Shown here piece by piece: positions 1 to 8,479 of a stretch of DNA of 50,000 bases; position 1 is the stretch's first letter; every line of letters starts with the position of its first letter. The notes under the pieces were generated by a model, which worked only from the letters and a program-made list of their open reading frames with translations, did not search any database and was not told the DNA's origin. The stretch is from Zygnema cylindricum (lineage: Eukaryota > Streptophyta > Zygnematophyceae > Zygnematales > Zygnemataceae): contig JBBHKE010003008.1 of NCBI GenBank assembly GCA_037447655.1, forward strand, positions 1 to 50,000, given 5' to 3'. A program made the translations under genes and the position numbers.

Positions 1-427
1 CCCTGGATATCAACTTCTATCGTGTCAGTTTGTAAGTCTAATGTGGACTTATTACCATTTGCCACTTGAACATGTAAAGGCTTTTCCCTTATGACAGTAG
101 GAATTTTATTTTCCTCTACAAACTTATATGAAATAAAATTATGTGTGGCACCTGAATCAACCATTACTCTCAACGGTTTTCCTTCCACTAATGACTCGAA
201 TCTAATCAAACTGTGTCTGGTGTCATCATTACTTAACTGTCGTAACATAGGTATGTTGATGAGAATTTCATCAGAAGGATTCTTTAAACTATGCAGTGTA
301 GTGAGAATCATAATAAATTCAGCTATCATAACTTTTCCATTCATTAATTTGCCCTCCAAAGTTAACTCTTTAACTGTTGGATCCGGTTGACTCAATTGAG
401 GACTTTCAATTAGTCCTTTCCGTTTCC
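1..427 (-). CDS. pol: Start of pol: retropepsin-like aspartic protease (partial)
   Basis: On the minus strand this frame is open from the gag/pol overlap to the window edge. It contains the motif VMVDSGATHNFIS (DSG catalytic triad) at about 115-165, the hallmark of the aspartic protease that opens pol in Ty3/gypsy elements. The frame lies at -1 relative to gag and remains open through the last gag codons. It has no obvious ATG of its own at the junction, which fits translation by frameshifting rather than independent initiation. The rest of pol lies outside the window. Confidence 0.8.
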
Positions 428-1726
428 CACATCCTGGGCTTCCTGCTCAGCTAGGTATAATGCAATATCCTCTTGGAGACCTTCATTTACATCGACTAAT
501 TTGAGAGAACCTTTATCTGTACAATCTTTAGCGTAATGATCTGGACCTCCACATTTGAAACAAGTGACTTTCTTTTTGGGTTTTGTGCACTCTCTACTAA
601 AATGTCCCTCCTCTCCACAGTTATAACAGTTAATCTTTTTTAATTGTGCACACTGAAATGCTCTATGACCCTTTTTCTGACAAATAGTGCATGTGGGGAT
701 GGTAAAGTTAGGCTTCTGAGCATTAATGCTTGGTTTAGGACTCTTAGTGTATTCCCCTCTATTGTGAAATGTATTTCCTGCATTAACACTATGTCCACCT
801 CTCTGATTTCCTCTAAAAAGATTTTGCCTATTCACAAGAACTGCATTCAGACCCTCTTCTATAAATTCCTCATCACCTCATTCTGATACTTCATTGAAAT
901 TTCCCGTGAGTGATCGAGTTTCACGACTATACCCCAACTGATCCTCTAATTCTAATGACTTATCTTGTAATTCCTTCAAATTAAGAATTTTTTGATGTTT
1001 CAGTTCTGATTTCAGTATAGGATTCAGATAGTTCAAAAAATGCAACCTAGCCATTTCATCAGTCAAACCTATGACATGAATGCTGGATGAGTCAAATTCC
1101 ACAATATAATCTTTCACAGATCCAGTCTGCTTACAGTTCAGCCACTTCTCTTCCATTATGGATTTATAAGTGACGGACAAGAAACGCGATTTGATCGCTG
1201 TTTTAAAAGTTTCCCAATCAGCATTATCAGGAATTAAATTATACCTTCTCTGAGTGTAATACCAAATTTGAGCATCACCCTTCAGACAACTAACAGCAAA
1301 TGAAGTATAATCATCGCGATCACAGTTCCTAGATTCCAAATAATACTCCATATGAAAAATCTAAGCATCCAACTCATCAATTTTCTTACCATCAAAGGAT
1401 GGTGCTTCACTGATAGACAATTTCAAATCTCTTATCTTCTTAGGTTTATCGTGATCATCTTCCCTAAAACTGGCATTTCTTTTACTACTCTCACCCTTTT
1501 GGTCATTAACATCATTCTTTGTCTGAATTAAGTTAATGAGCTCATCCAATTTCTCATTTGAAACATTCCCATTTTCCTTAACAACTTTCAATTCACTTTT
1601 CAATTCAGAAATTGTTTCATCTACAACGGGAGCATGATTATTAAACTTTTTTACCAATCTCACAGTACGTTTCTTCAAAACATTCAAAGCATTTTCCATT
1701 TCACGTTTCCATGCAGAATTTGCCAT
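410..1726 (-). pseudogene. gag: gag capsid/nucleocapsid gene with two in-frame stops
   Basis: One reading frame runs from the ATG at 1724-1726 (MANSAWKREMEN...) to the TAA at 410-412. The N-terminal part (to about 1400) is charged and helical. The middle part (about 880-1390) matches the retrotransposon gag domain (MEYYLESRNCDRDDY..., ...WLNCKQTGSVKDYI). The C-terminal part has three CX2CX4HX4C knuckles (CTICQKKGHRAFQC, CYNCGEEGHFSREC, CFKCGGPDHYAKDC). A TAG at 1361-1363 and a TGA at 878-880 interrupt the frame without changing phase. The TAG falls at a position usually occupied by tryptophan in related gags. An ATG further upstream in frame (1871-1873) adds about 49 hydrophobic residues and is less likely to be the start. 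Confidence 0.85.
422..428 (-). promoter_or_regulatory. Candidate -1 ribosomal frameshift heptamer G GGA AAC
   Basis: On the minus strand GGGAAAC is in the correct X XXY YYZ phase relative to gag, four codons before the gag stop. A -1 slip enters exactly the frame that encodes the protease. Five bases downstream GGACT can pair with AGTCC (loop of seven), and this is followed by the perfect palindrome CTCAATTGAG. The heptamer is an established retroviral type; its use here is inferred. Confidence 0.6.
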
Positions 1727-2492
1727 TATCACAAAATGAAATCGAGTAAAAGAAAGATAGAATATAATTTCCCAAAGAAATTTGTTGTAGGTTTGAAGTC
1801 CTCTGATTGCTCCAATCCAAGACTTCTTCTCCTTAACAAATCCTTTGAAAAAGATCAAAATCTGAGAAATCAATAAGACATTGAAAGTAAGTTAGTGCAA
1901 ATTCAATTTTTCCAAATCCCAAACAATGATGCACAAAGGTAAGAATTTCGCCCACAGTTTTGCACCAGCAAAATTCTAAGCTCTCAAAGGTAAAATTCAA
2001 CCACAAATTTTGCAACAACAAAATTGAAAGCAATCAAAGGTAACAATTTAGGGTTTGAAAAGTTTTGAGTCATTTCTGGACTCCTTTGCTCTTGAAGAAG
2101 TAAAGTACTCCACTTTCCTCCTCCACCATCAGCAAATTCCCCATTTCCCACTACATCAGGATCTTTTGTTCTATAATCCTCACATCCTCACCCTTCATGG
2201 CTTCAAGCCCTCCCTCTACACATGAATCATTGCTAGGAGAAGGCAAGTTTGTTTGGCCTCTAGGTAATTGGAGTGAGCTTCGGCGGTGGCTACACTGCCC
2301 ACCCCGCCTTAGTCCTTAGGACCTGAAGCACGCCCCACATCTAACCAGCGGCCGCTGGCAGTGTGATCACTTAGTTTCCCTCCAATCCCCTACCACTTCA
2401 CATTGTGGTTCCACCGACACAGATCAGAGCACCCTCACTGGTCACGGTAGTCGATTTTCGGGTGAGCAAACTTCTCTCGGTTTCTAACCAAA
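1727..2492 (-). other. Retrotransposon leader between primer-binding site and gag
   Basis: No coding frame of note. The + strand has a GC-richer patch at 2270-2360 with a NotI-type GCGGCCGC. This is the expected untranslated leader of the gypsy element. Confidence 0.5.
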
Positions 2493-2504
2493 GCTCCGGT
2501 ACCA
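2493..2504 (-). promoter_or_regulatory. Probable primer-binding site (initiator tRNA-Met type)
   Basis: The minus strand reads TGGTACCGGAGC, two mismatches from the TGGTATCAGAGC complement of the plant initiator tRNA-Met 3' end. It lies two bases inside a TGTTACA edge that would be the 3' end of the 5' LTR. Position and order fit the gag gene to its left. Confidence 0.6.
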
Positions 2505-2506
2505 TA

Positions 2507-3034
2507 TGTAACACGATTTCCTACCTGTATGAAAATCCCATTACTTCAATCAATCCCAACCACACATTCCACACATTGAAAAATACACATCCACATTGGA
2601 CAACACTCACATAAAGATCAACTTTAAATTAGAAGAAGCTTTTGTCCACATAACATTAGCTTGGTCTCTTGCCCTCGTGGCTCAACCCTTCTTATTATAT
2701 TGTTTGCCACTCTTCTCCACTCTTAATAATTCTATCTCTTAACTACCAAAAAACTATTTAGTTAGGAAGAGATTTCAATGCAAAATGCCTTTTCTCCAAT
2801 TTGGTATTAATCGCTCAGAACCAAGATCAGCCGGAATTTCCACAAACTTTTTCCAAAGAAAAAGATGTAGACTCTCCTCTTACACTTCACTATTTATCCA
2901 TCATCGCCCGAGACTCGCCAGGCACGAGTCATCGCTCCGTTTTAACAGGCTTTTACCTGGGCCAATCATTGATCAGCAAAGACTCAGACTGACCAATGCA
3001 AAAACGTGCGAAATCTCTTACTAACTACTTAGCA
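2507..3034 (-). repeat. Probable 5' LTR of the gypsy element (outer edge undefined)
   Basis: The LTR would end, on the minus strand, with GTGTTACA at 2507-2514. The right limit given is arbitrary: no second LTR is in the window, so the outer end cannot be fixed. A TATA-like AT-rich stretch lies near 2693-2705. No gene is seen. Confidence 0.4.
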
Positions 3035-3300
3035 CTTTACTAACCAATCAAACGTTACGTTTCACTACGTAACATTTACGTGCAAAAGTGCGCGCCAAAC
3101 AAAACGCGACTTCGCACGATCGTGCGTAACAAATTTCGCATGCGAAACTTCCTACGAAATTCCCTTAAGTAAAAGTGACGTTTCGTACTAAAATTTGTAC
3201 GAAACGAACCACCGCGCATACTAAACGTTTCGTTAGAACTTTATGAAACGTACACGCGTAATTTTGGTACTAATTTGACCCTTAACCCGTTTCAATGATA
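3035..3300. repeat. Cluster of short perfect palindromes
   Basis: GCACGATCGTGC (3114-3125), TTCGCATGCGAA (about 3135-3146) and a stem CGTTTCGTAC/GTACGAAACG with an 8-base loop (3179-3206) occur within 100 bases, along with several further CGTTTCGT/ACGAAACG words. No coding frame is present. This may be an end of an unrecognised element. Confidence 0.5.
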
Positions 3301-3434
3301 CCCACTTGTTATTTAGACCCCACGTTGTCACCTAAATACACCCATCGTATAACTTTTAAAATATAACTCCAAATAGCGTGATTCTTTCGCGGACGTCTAC
3401 CAAATTTAGTACTCTATAATCATAATACCTAAAT

Positions 3435-4310
3435 ACCCCTTTATAAACAAGTTCGATCCGCTATTGCTGTTACATTTTCCTCCAAAACTTAGTCCGCAAC
3501 GAGAAAATCCGCAGTTGTAACAAAAAAATGAAATTACCACAGTAGCAATTTGCTCCAATTTGAAACTTCAGATGTATTGCAATTTTTCGTCTAACGCATT
3601 TCGACCCACTTTCGTGTCCCTCTAGCTCATCTTCAAACTTCCACTCAAATCACTTCGCGAGGTGATTTTAACTAAATTTTTATGATGTGAACGACTAGGC
3701 AGACGCTGTCGCACGCATTAGAGATTTTTAGAAACTTTAACGCGCGGAGTACAAAAAAAAATATCCTTTGCACGTTTCCAGCCTTTGCGTAATTTATTGC
3801 ATGCAATTTTTTTCCGTACAGGGGCCGTGGAGGGGTCTTGACCAACGTTCTCCCTCTCCCTTTCCCTCCCTTTCCCATTGCCGCGTCTATCTCAGAATTA
3901 TTGCAATGAAACGAAAATGATGGTATCAATTGAAAAATCTTTGAAAAAGATTACTTTTAACTGTCTTTGGGCATATTTTGATGGCATGTAGAGTGAGAAA
4001 GGACAATGACGTTGACGCTATCGTAAGTGAGCGTGACGTCAAAATGTCAAAAACCCTAAACATCTACAATGTCACAAGAAACCACTATACAGTAGACGCC
4101 TACAAACGTCGCTATTTTGTAAACGTCATCAATTATCGCAAGTTTTGTAGTCGTTTACAACCGTCACATATTACACCCACGTCTACATCCGTCACAATTT
4201 AAAATAACCATTCATTGCGTTACATCGGAACGCTCTGAAGGTAGTACGGAGAATCTTCGCTAAAAAATAAAGTAGCGAGATTAAGTTTCGGCTACATGGG
4301 AAAGTACCCT
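3435..4310. mobile_element. Degenerate Harbinger/Tourist-like element
   Basis: The right end reads ACATGGGAAAGTACCC followed by TTA. The interior shares blocks with the elements at 4314-5265 and 47704-48468 (AAAACTTAG..., TCGACCCACTTTCG, GTGAGCGTGACGTCA, then CTACAACCGTCAC-like words). The left end near 3435 is worn and set by alignment only. A short purine-rich stretch at 3835-3885 can be read as a small basic protein on the minus strand but is element interior. No transposase is visible. Confidence 0.6.
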
Positions 4311-4313
4311 TAG

Positions 4314-5265
4314 GGTACGTCCCCATGTATTAAAGTATTGACTTTAATCTGTCGTTTTCACCGAAATCGCAGTTCCGTACGAGAAAAACTTTAGCCGTAC
4401 AAAAAAATCAATTCTTTAAAAGTACAGCAAACCTCAAGTCGATACTTTGAATGTACTTCATGTTTGTCGTAATGTGAACGCATTTTGGCGTTTTCCTTTT
4501 TTCGACCCCCGGGCAAGAGAATCAAGCCCGTCAAAAAACTTCATCAAAAATCACCTCGCGACCTGATTTCAGGGAAAGAACCGCCCAAACAACGAATAAA
4601 AATGACCCACGCAAGCGCCACACGAGTGGCAAAATTTTAGGACGAGGGAGAGTACTCGCTAGTTTTCTCCCTACCCGTCACGTGCATGTACGGAAAAGAC
4701 GAGGATGTACGGAAAAAATCTGCAGGGGTCTCGGACCTCCAATTTCATTCATGGGTCCTCGGTAGAATTTTGCATCGTCGTCGCCTCTCCCCTCTCCCTC
4801 TCACACTATCACTTTTATCTCACACTTTTTAGAATGAGGCATGACAAAATTGTTATGAAATGAAAGATATTTGAAAAATAATTATTTTGACTACCTTTAT
4901 GTATATTTTTATGGCAAGTAGAGCGAAAAAAGTTGAGAAAACGAAATCGGGTAACCATGGCCGAAAGTTCTTGAATCTGTGACGTCACAAGTGAGCGTGA
5001 CGTCATAATGTTACAAAACCCTAAACATCCGCCATGTCACAAAATTACAAAATTGTCGACGTCTACAACTGTCGCTGTTTTTGTTGGCGTCAACAATTTC
5101 GTAGTCGTCGTCAACCGTCACAAAGTTGTACCTACGTCTACAACCGTAACATTTCAAAGTTCCGATTCCATTTTCGCACATAGGGACGCTTTTCAAAGTA
5201 GTACGGAACACTTCACTACAGTCCAAAATACTTTTTCAATGTATTGCTTACATGGGGACGTACCC
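4314..5265. mobile_element. Harbinger/Tourist-like non-autonomous element, 952 bp
   Basis: Terminal inverted repeats are GGGTACGTCCCCATGTA on the left and its complement on the right. TTA at 4311-4313 and TTA at 5266-5268 are direct, not inverted, so they are a target-site duplication. GGG ends with a 3-bp TWA duplication are the signature of PIF/Harbinger (Tourist) elements. No transposase frame is present. The left duplication also forms the right edge of the preceding element. Confidence 0.82.
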
Positions 5266-5268
5266 TTA

Positions 5269-5550
5269 GACTGTTCGATTCGGCTATTGACGATCCGTCA
5301 CGCTGAAATCATTGACACCGAAGGCGATGCCACGTGACTAAAAGTAACCCTGTTTAAAAATATTTTTGTACTGCCTAGTTCCCACCGTAGGCGGTGACTC
5401 CACGCGCAATGTACGGTTTACTGACACAATTTTTTGACGGCGTTGGTGGACACCACTCAAAACCAAGTACTGTACTGTACTGTATTGTATTGTTGTTGTC
5501 CCTGGTCGTGTACATTTCGTACGGCTTTTTCTGCGAAGATGTCCCACCTA
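5269..5550. other. Spacer between two transposons
   Basis: About 280 bases with no convincing gene. It holds short CTGTACTGTA-type repeats at 5470-5495. Confidence 0.4.
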
Positions 5551-5558
5551 TCAATTAC

Positions 5559-6388
5559 TAATGTTGTGTATCGGTAAAAAAATTATCGCGATAACACCGA
5601 TACCGATAGTTATCGGTTATTGAACGGTCAGCGGTCCCGATATATTTGTAATTTTTGTACTTTCTGTCCGGAGTGCTTTCTGTCCGGTAAACTGAACGGT
5701 AAACTTACGAGAATGTACGGTTTTTTACGGGAAATGTAAGGAATTTGACAAAAAAATACGTTGCACTTTGTAGTACTTTTTAGGCAGTTAACTGAACATA
5801 AATTTTACGGGAACGTACGGAATTTTACTGATAAACTGATTATCATGGAACGGTAAAAAGACGGCGGACACAAAGTACAACGGATGCAAAATAACATTAT
5901 GCGCGCCGCCGGAATCGAACGGACAACATTCAATGAGAAAATACGAGCGGACAGTCAGCGTGAGCGCCGGCATCTCGGAATGGCTTTTTGGGCGGCTTTT
6001 GCCAAAAAAGCCGACGGATTGACACGTGGCAGGTTTCTAGTGGATCCCAAAAAATAAAGGGACAAAGCCACGGCGTCGGATGTGAAAGGTACATCGTTTT
6101 AACTGGAGCCGTACTAAAGCCGTACACATCTTATGCCGGCTACTGTACTTGCGTCGGGGGAATAAGACGTACAGTTGAGTGTAATGCCGTACATTTATCT
6201 GTACGGTTCGTACAGCTATCGCCGATAGTTATCGTTATCGGCATTATCGCCGATAAGTAGCCGATATTATCGGCTACTTATCGGCGATAAGACCGATAGC
6301 GATATATCGTACCAATATATCGATTATCGGGTCCCCGAAAAAAGGCCCATATCGGTTATCGGCAAATCCTTACCGATACACAACACTA
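5559..6388. mobile_element. hAT-like non-autonomous element, 830 bp
   Basis: The ends are TA(A/G)TGTTGTGTATCGGTAA inverted repeats. The flanks TCAATTAC (5551-5558) and TCAATTAG (6389-6396) are an 8-bp target duplication with one mismatch, and 8 bp is the hAT length. Subterminal regions are crowded with TATCGG/CCGATA words, densest at 6215-6380. hAT transposases bind short repeated subterminal motifs, so these may be binding sites. No transposase frame is present. Confidence 0.75.
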
Positions 6389-6600
6389 TCAATTAGGGTG
6401 CCCATATGGCAATTTCCTTTTGAAGTTTACTGTTTACACCTGCAACTGTATTGTTTTCGTACCCAGCACAAATGTACGGTACGCGTACGGCAAGTATTTA
6501 GGGCACAACAAGGCGGAAATAACGAAAATAGGAAGGCGAAATACATCCCACCCTGTTTTAATATTGTTTTTTTGCCGACAATTCAGAAGTTCGAAAAGTA

Positions 6601-7217
6601 CACCGCGAATCGTAATTAGAGTAATGAAAAAATTAGAGTACAAAAACCAAAAAAATCAATTAGTGTAATGAACGCTAATTTATGTGATATAGCTTTTTCA
6701 ACTATGAAGTTTACTCTAATTTATTTAAGCATTCTATATTAGGTTATGTCGGCGATAATTTTTTGCGTGATAATTATGAAAACTAAATTACGTAGATGTA
6801 CAAAATGTGTCAGTCCGTATTTTATTGACGTCATTATGACGCTGGTACTATTTGTCGCATTCAATGTCAGTTAAAGTTCACACTGACGACGATGCTGTCG
6901 ACGGACGAGAGCTATGCGAACGGATTTTTTTCGATGTGATTGATTTTTTTGTTTAGTGCGATTTCACGTGCGAGCGCGATTCTATTAAATCATTATTTGT
7001 ACCTTTTTATTTATAAAAGTACAATTTTGCACGGTCAGACGTCGTCCGTACTCCACACTATTTAAAAATGACCTATATTAGAATTTTTTACGCTAATTAA
7101 ACCTCACCTAAATTAGAATAATGAAAAAATTAGAATCGATTACTCTATTTGATGTGATTGACCTGAAATTTCGAGCGACCGAATTAGAGTAATTTACTCT
7201 AATTACGATTCGCGGTG
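6601..7217. mobile_element. mariner/Stowaway-like MITE, 617 bp
   Basis: It starts CACCGCGAATCGTAATTAGA and ends with the inverted copy CTCTAATTACGATTCGCGGTG, flanked by TA on both sides (6599-6600, 7218-7219). The interior is AT-rich and non-coding. A second copy of exactly the same length and about 94% identity lies in opposite orientation at 27930-28546. Confidence 0.82.
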
Positions 7218-7219
7218 TA

Positions 7220-7982
7220 CAGTACGTACTGAATTTTCATAAATAACAATAAGTTCGAAACCTTGAGGCGCCGCTGAAAAAAGTACAAGTCTTGCTTCGA
7301 AAAGTACAGATTTCGTTTCGAAAGTACGGATTTCCCGCCTTTGCTGCGTTGGCATGTCTTACTTCGCCACGTGTAAAGTTGCCACGTGGCAGTCTCTCTA
7401 ATTGCTGCTGTTGCTTAACGTTTTTTTTTATCTTTTTTTTTTCTCTCAAGGCAAAGATATTTTTCTTTTTGCGGCGAGGATTTTGAGAATAGTAGATAAT
7501 AAAAAAAAAAAATAGAAAGGCAACAAAAGTACAGAGAAAAAAAGAAGGTAAAGATTTTAGACGAATTGTTATTCATAGTATCCTAACTTTTTAACCTAAA
7601 AAAAAAAGTTTTTCACCTAAAAAAAAAAAAAAGGAACTAAAATTGAATATAAGGAACTTTTTTTGTCTTTTTGTGACTTCTTTTTGGAGAAAATCTGGAT
7701 AGAAATGTTGGCAACTTTTTTCCGAAATTTTTCAAAACAAAATATTCCAAAAAACTTAAAAAAGTCGTCGGAATTTATCTTTTATGAAAATCCTATTTCA
7801 AAGCAATTTAAAAATCGCATCAAGACTTGGAAAACGACAAAAGCTGACTCTAATTTGTCGCCTTCTTTGAATGCTGAAAGAATTTTGTCGTTTTGGAGTT
7901 TTCAAACAAATTTGAGAAACACTGATTTTTTTCGGGCGACAAGAATTTTTGTAAATTTAAAAATTACTACAAAATTTGTCTT
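7220..7982 (+). other. Upstream region of the PV42-like gene
   Basis: No supported gene. Homopolymer A/T runs are frequent and CCACGTGTAAAGTTGCCACGTGG (two CCACGTG words) lies near 7367-7390, a possible G-box pair upstream of the gene at 8378. Open frames here are AT-driven and resemble nothing known. Confidence 0.35.
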
Positions 7983-8114
7983 CCTCCCATTTTCTTTCCC
8001 TTTCTCCCTCTCTCTTCCTCCTCCTCCCATCTCTCTCCTTTCCCCCCCCCCCCTCCCTTCCCTTCCCTCCCTCTCCCAACCACCCCCCTTCTCCCTCTCC
8101 CCCCCTCCCTCCCT
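7983..8114 (+). repeat. Polypyrimidine tract upstream of the PV42-like start
   Basis: Almost pure C/T for about 130 bases on the sense strand, ending about 260 bases before the first coding ATG. Similar sense-strand C/T tracts precede the CG-1 exon, the receptor kinase start and the second FAM192A exon. Confidence 0.8.
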
Positions 8115-8377
8115 CTTCTTTTGAGGATTAATTAATAAAGAAGACTTCAAAAAAAAAACTTTATCTTCAACATTTTTTCCTTCCAGAACTTTTTTTTCCA
8201 GGAAAAAAAAGAAAGAGAAAAAATTACCAGTCTTGGGATTCTTCAATTTTGTCTTTTTCAACAAGCCCAAAAATGGCAAAAATTGTGGCTTTAAAATTCT
8301 GTTTAATTTTTTTTCAACTTTTTTTTTTTTTTTCTTAGGGATACGATCGAACATTGTCTTCTTCAATAAATCCAAAA

Positions 8378-8479
8378 ATGGCCAAAATTTTGTCTTCTTC
8401 CGTCCTTGGAGATTTGGTAAAATACAAAAAAAAATTGATTTTTGTGCCGGATACCGCCACCGTCCAAGACATGCTGAAG
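8378..8479 (+). CDS. PV42: PV42-like exon 1
   Basis: It encodes 34 residues, MAKILSSSVLGDLVKYKKKL then IFVPDTATVQDMLK, the opening strand and helix of the first CBS motif. It ends in AAG at phase 0 with donor GTAAAA. The start is the ATG in AAAAATGGCC; a similar AAAAATGGC lies about 100 bases upstream in a non-homologous frame. A longer 5' exon cannot be excluded, since TTTCTTAG at about 8330-8337 looks like an acceptor. Confidence 0.78.

Larger units (their letters stand above)
1..2504 (-). mobile_element. Ty3/gypsy LTR retrotransposon, partial internal region
   Basis: Reading leftward there is a primer-binding site, a leader of about 770 bases, a gag gene with three CCHC zinc knuckles, and the start of pol with a retropepsin motif. 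The window edge cuts the element inside pol, so reverse transcriptase, RNase H, integrase and the 3' LTR are not visible. Gag before an aspartic protease with the DSGATHNF active-site type is typical of plant Ty3/gypsy elements. The two stop codons inside gag suggest a copy that can no longer move by itself. Confidence 0.88.

Noticed and set aside
3435-3475. TGTTACA near 3468 as the outer edge of the gypsy LTR
   Set aside because: The surrounding bases align with the left part of the Harbinger-like family, so the match to the inner LTR edge is probably chance.
3672-3929. Minus-strand frame with a GKGGKGRGR stretch resembling a histone tail
   Set aside because: The basic run comes from a purine repeat inside a Harbinger-like element; the rest has no histone fold.
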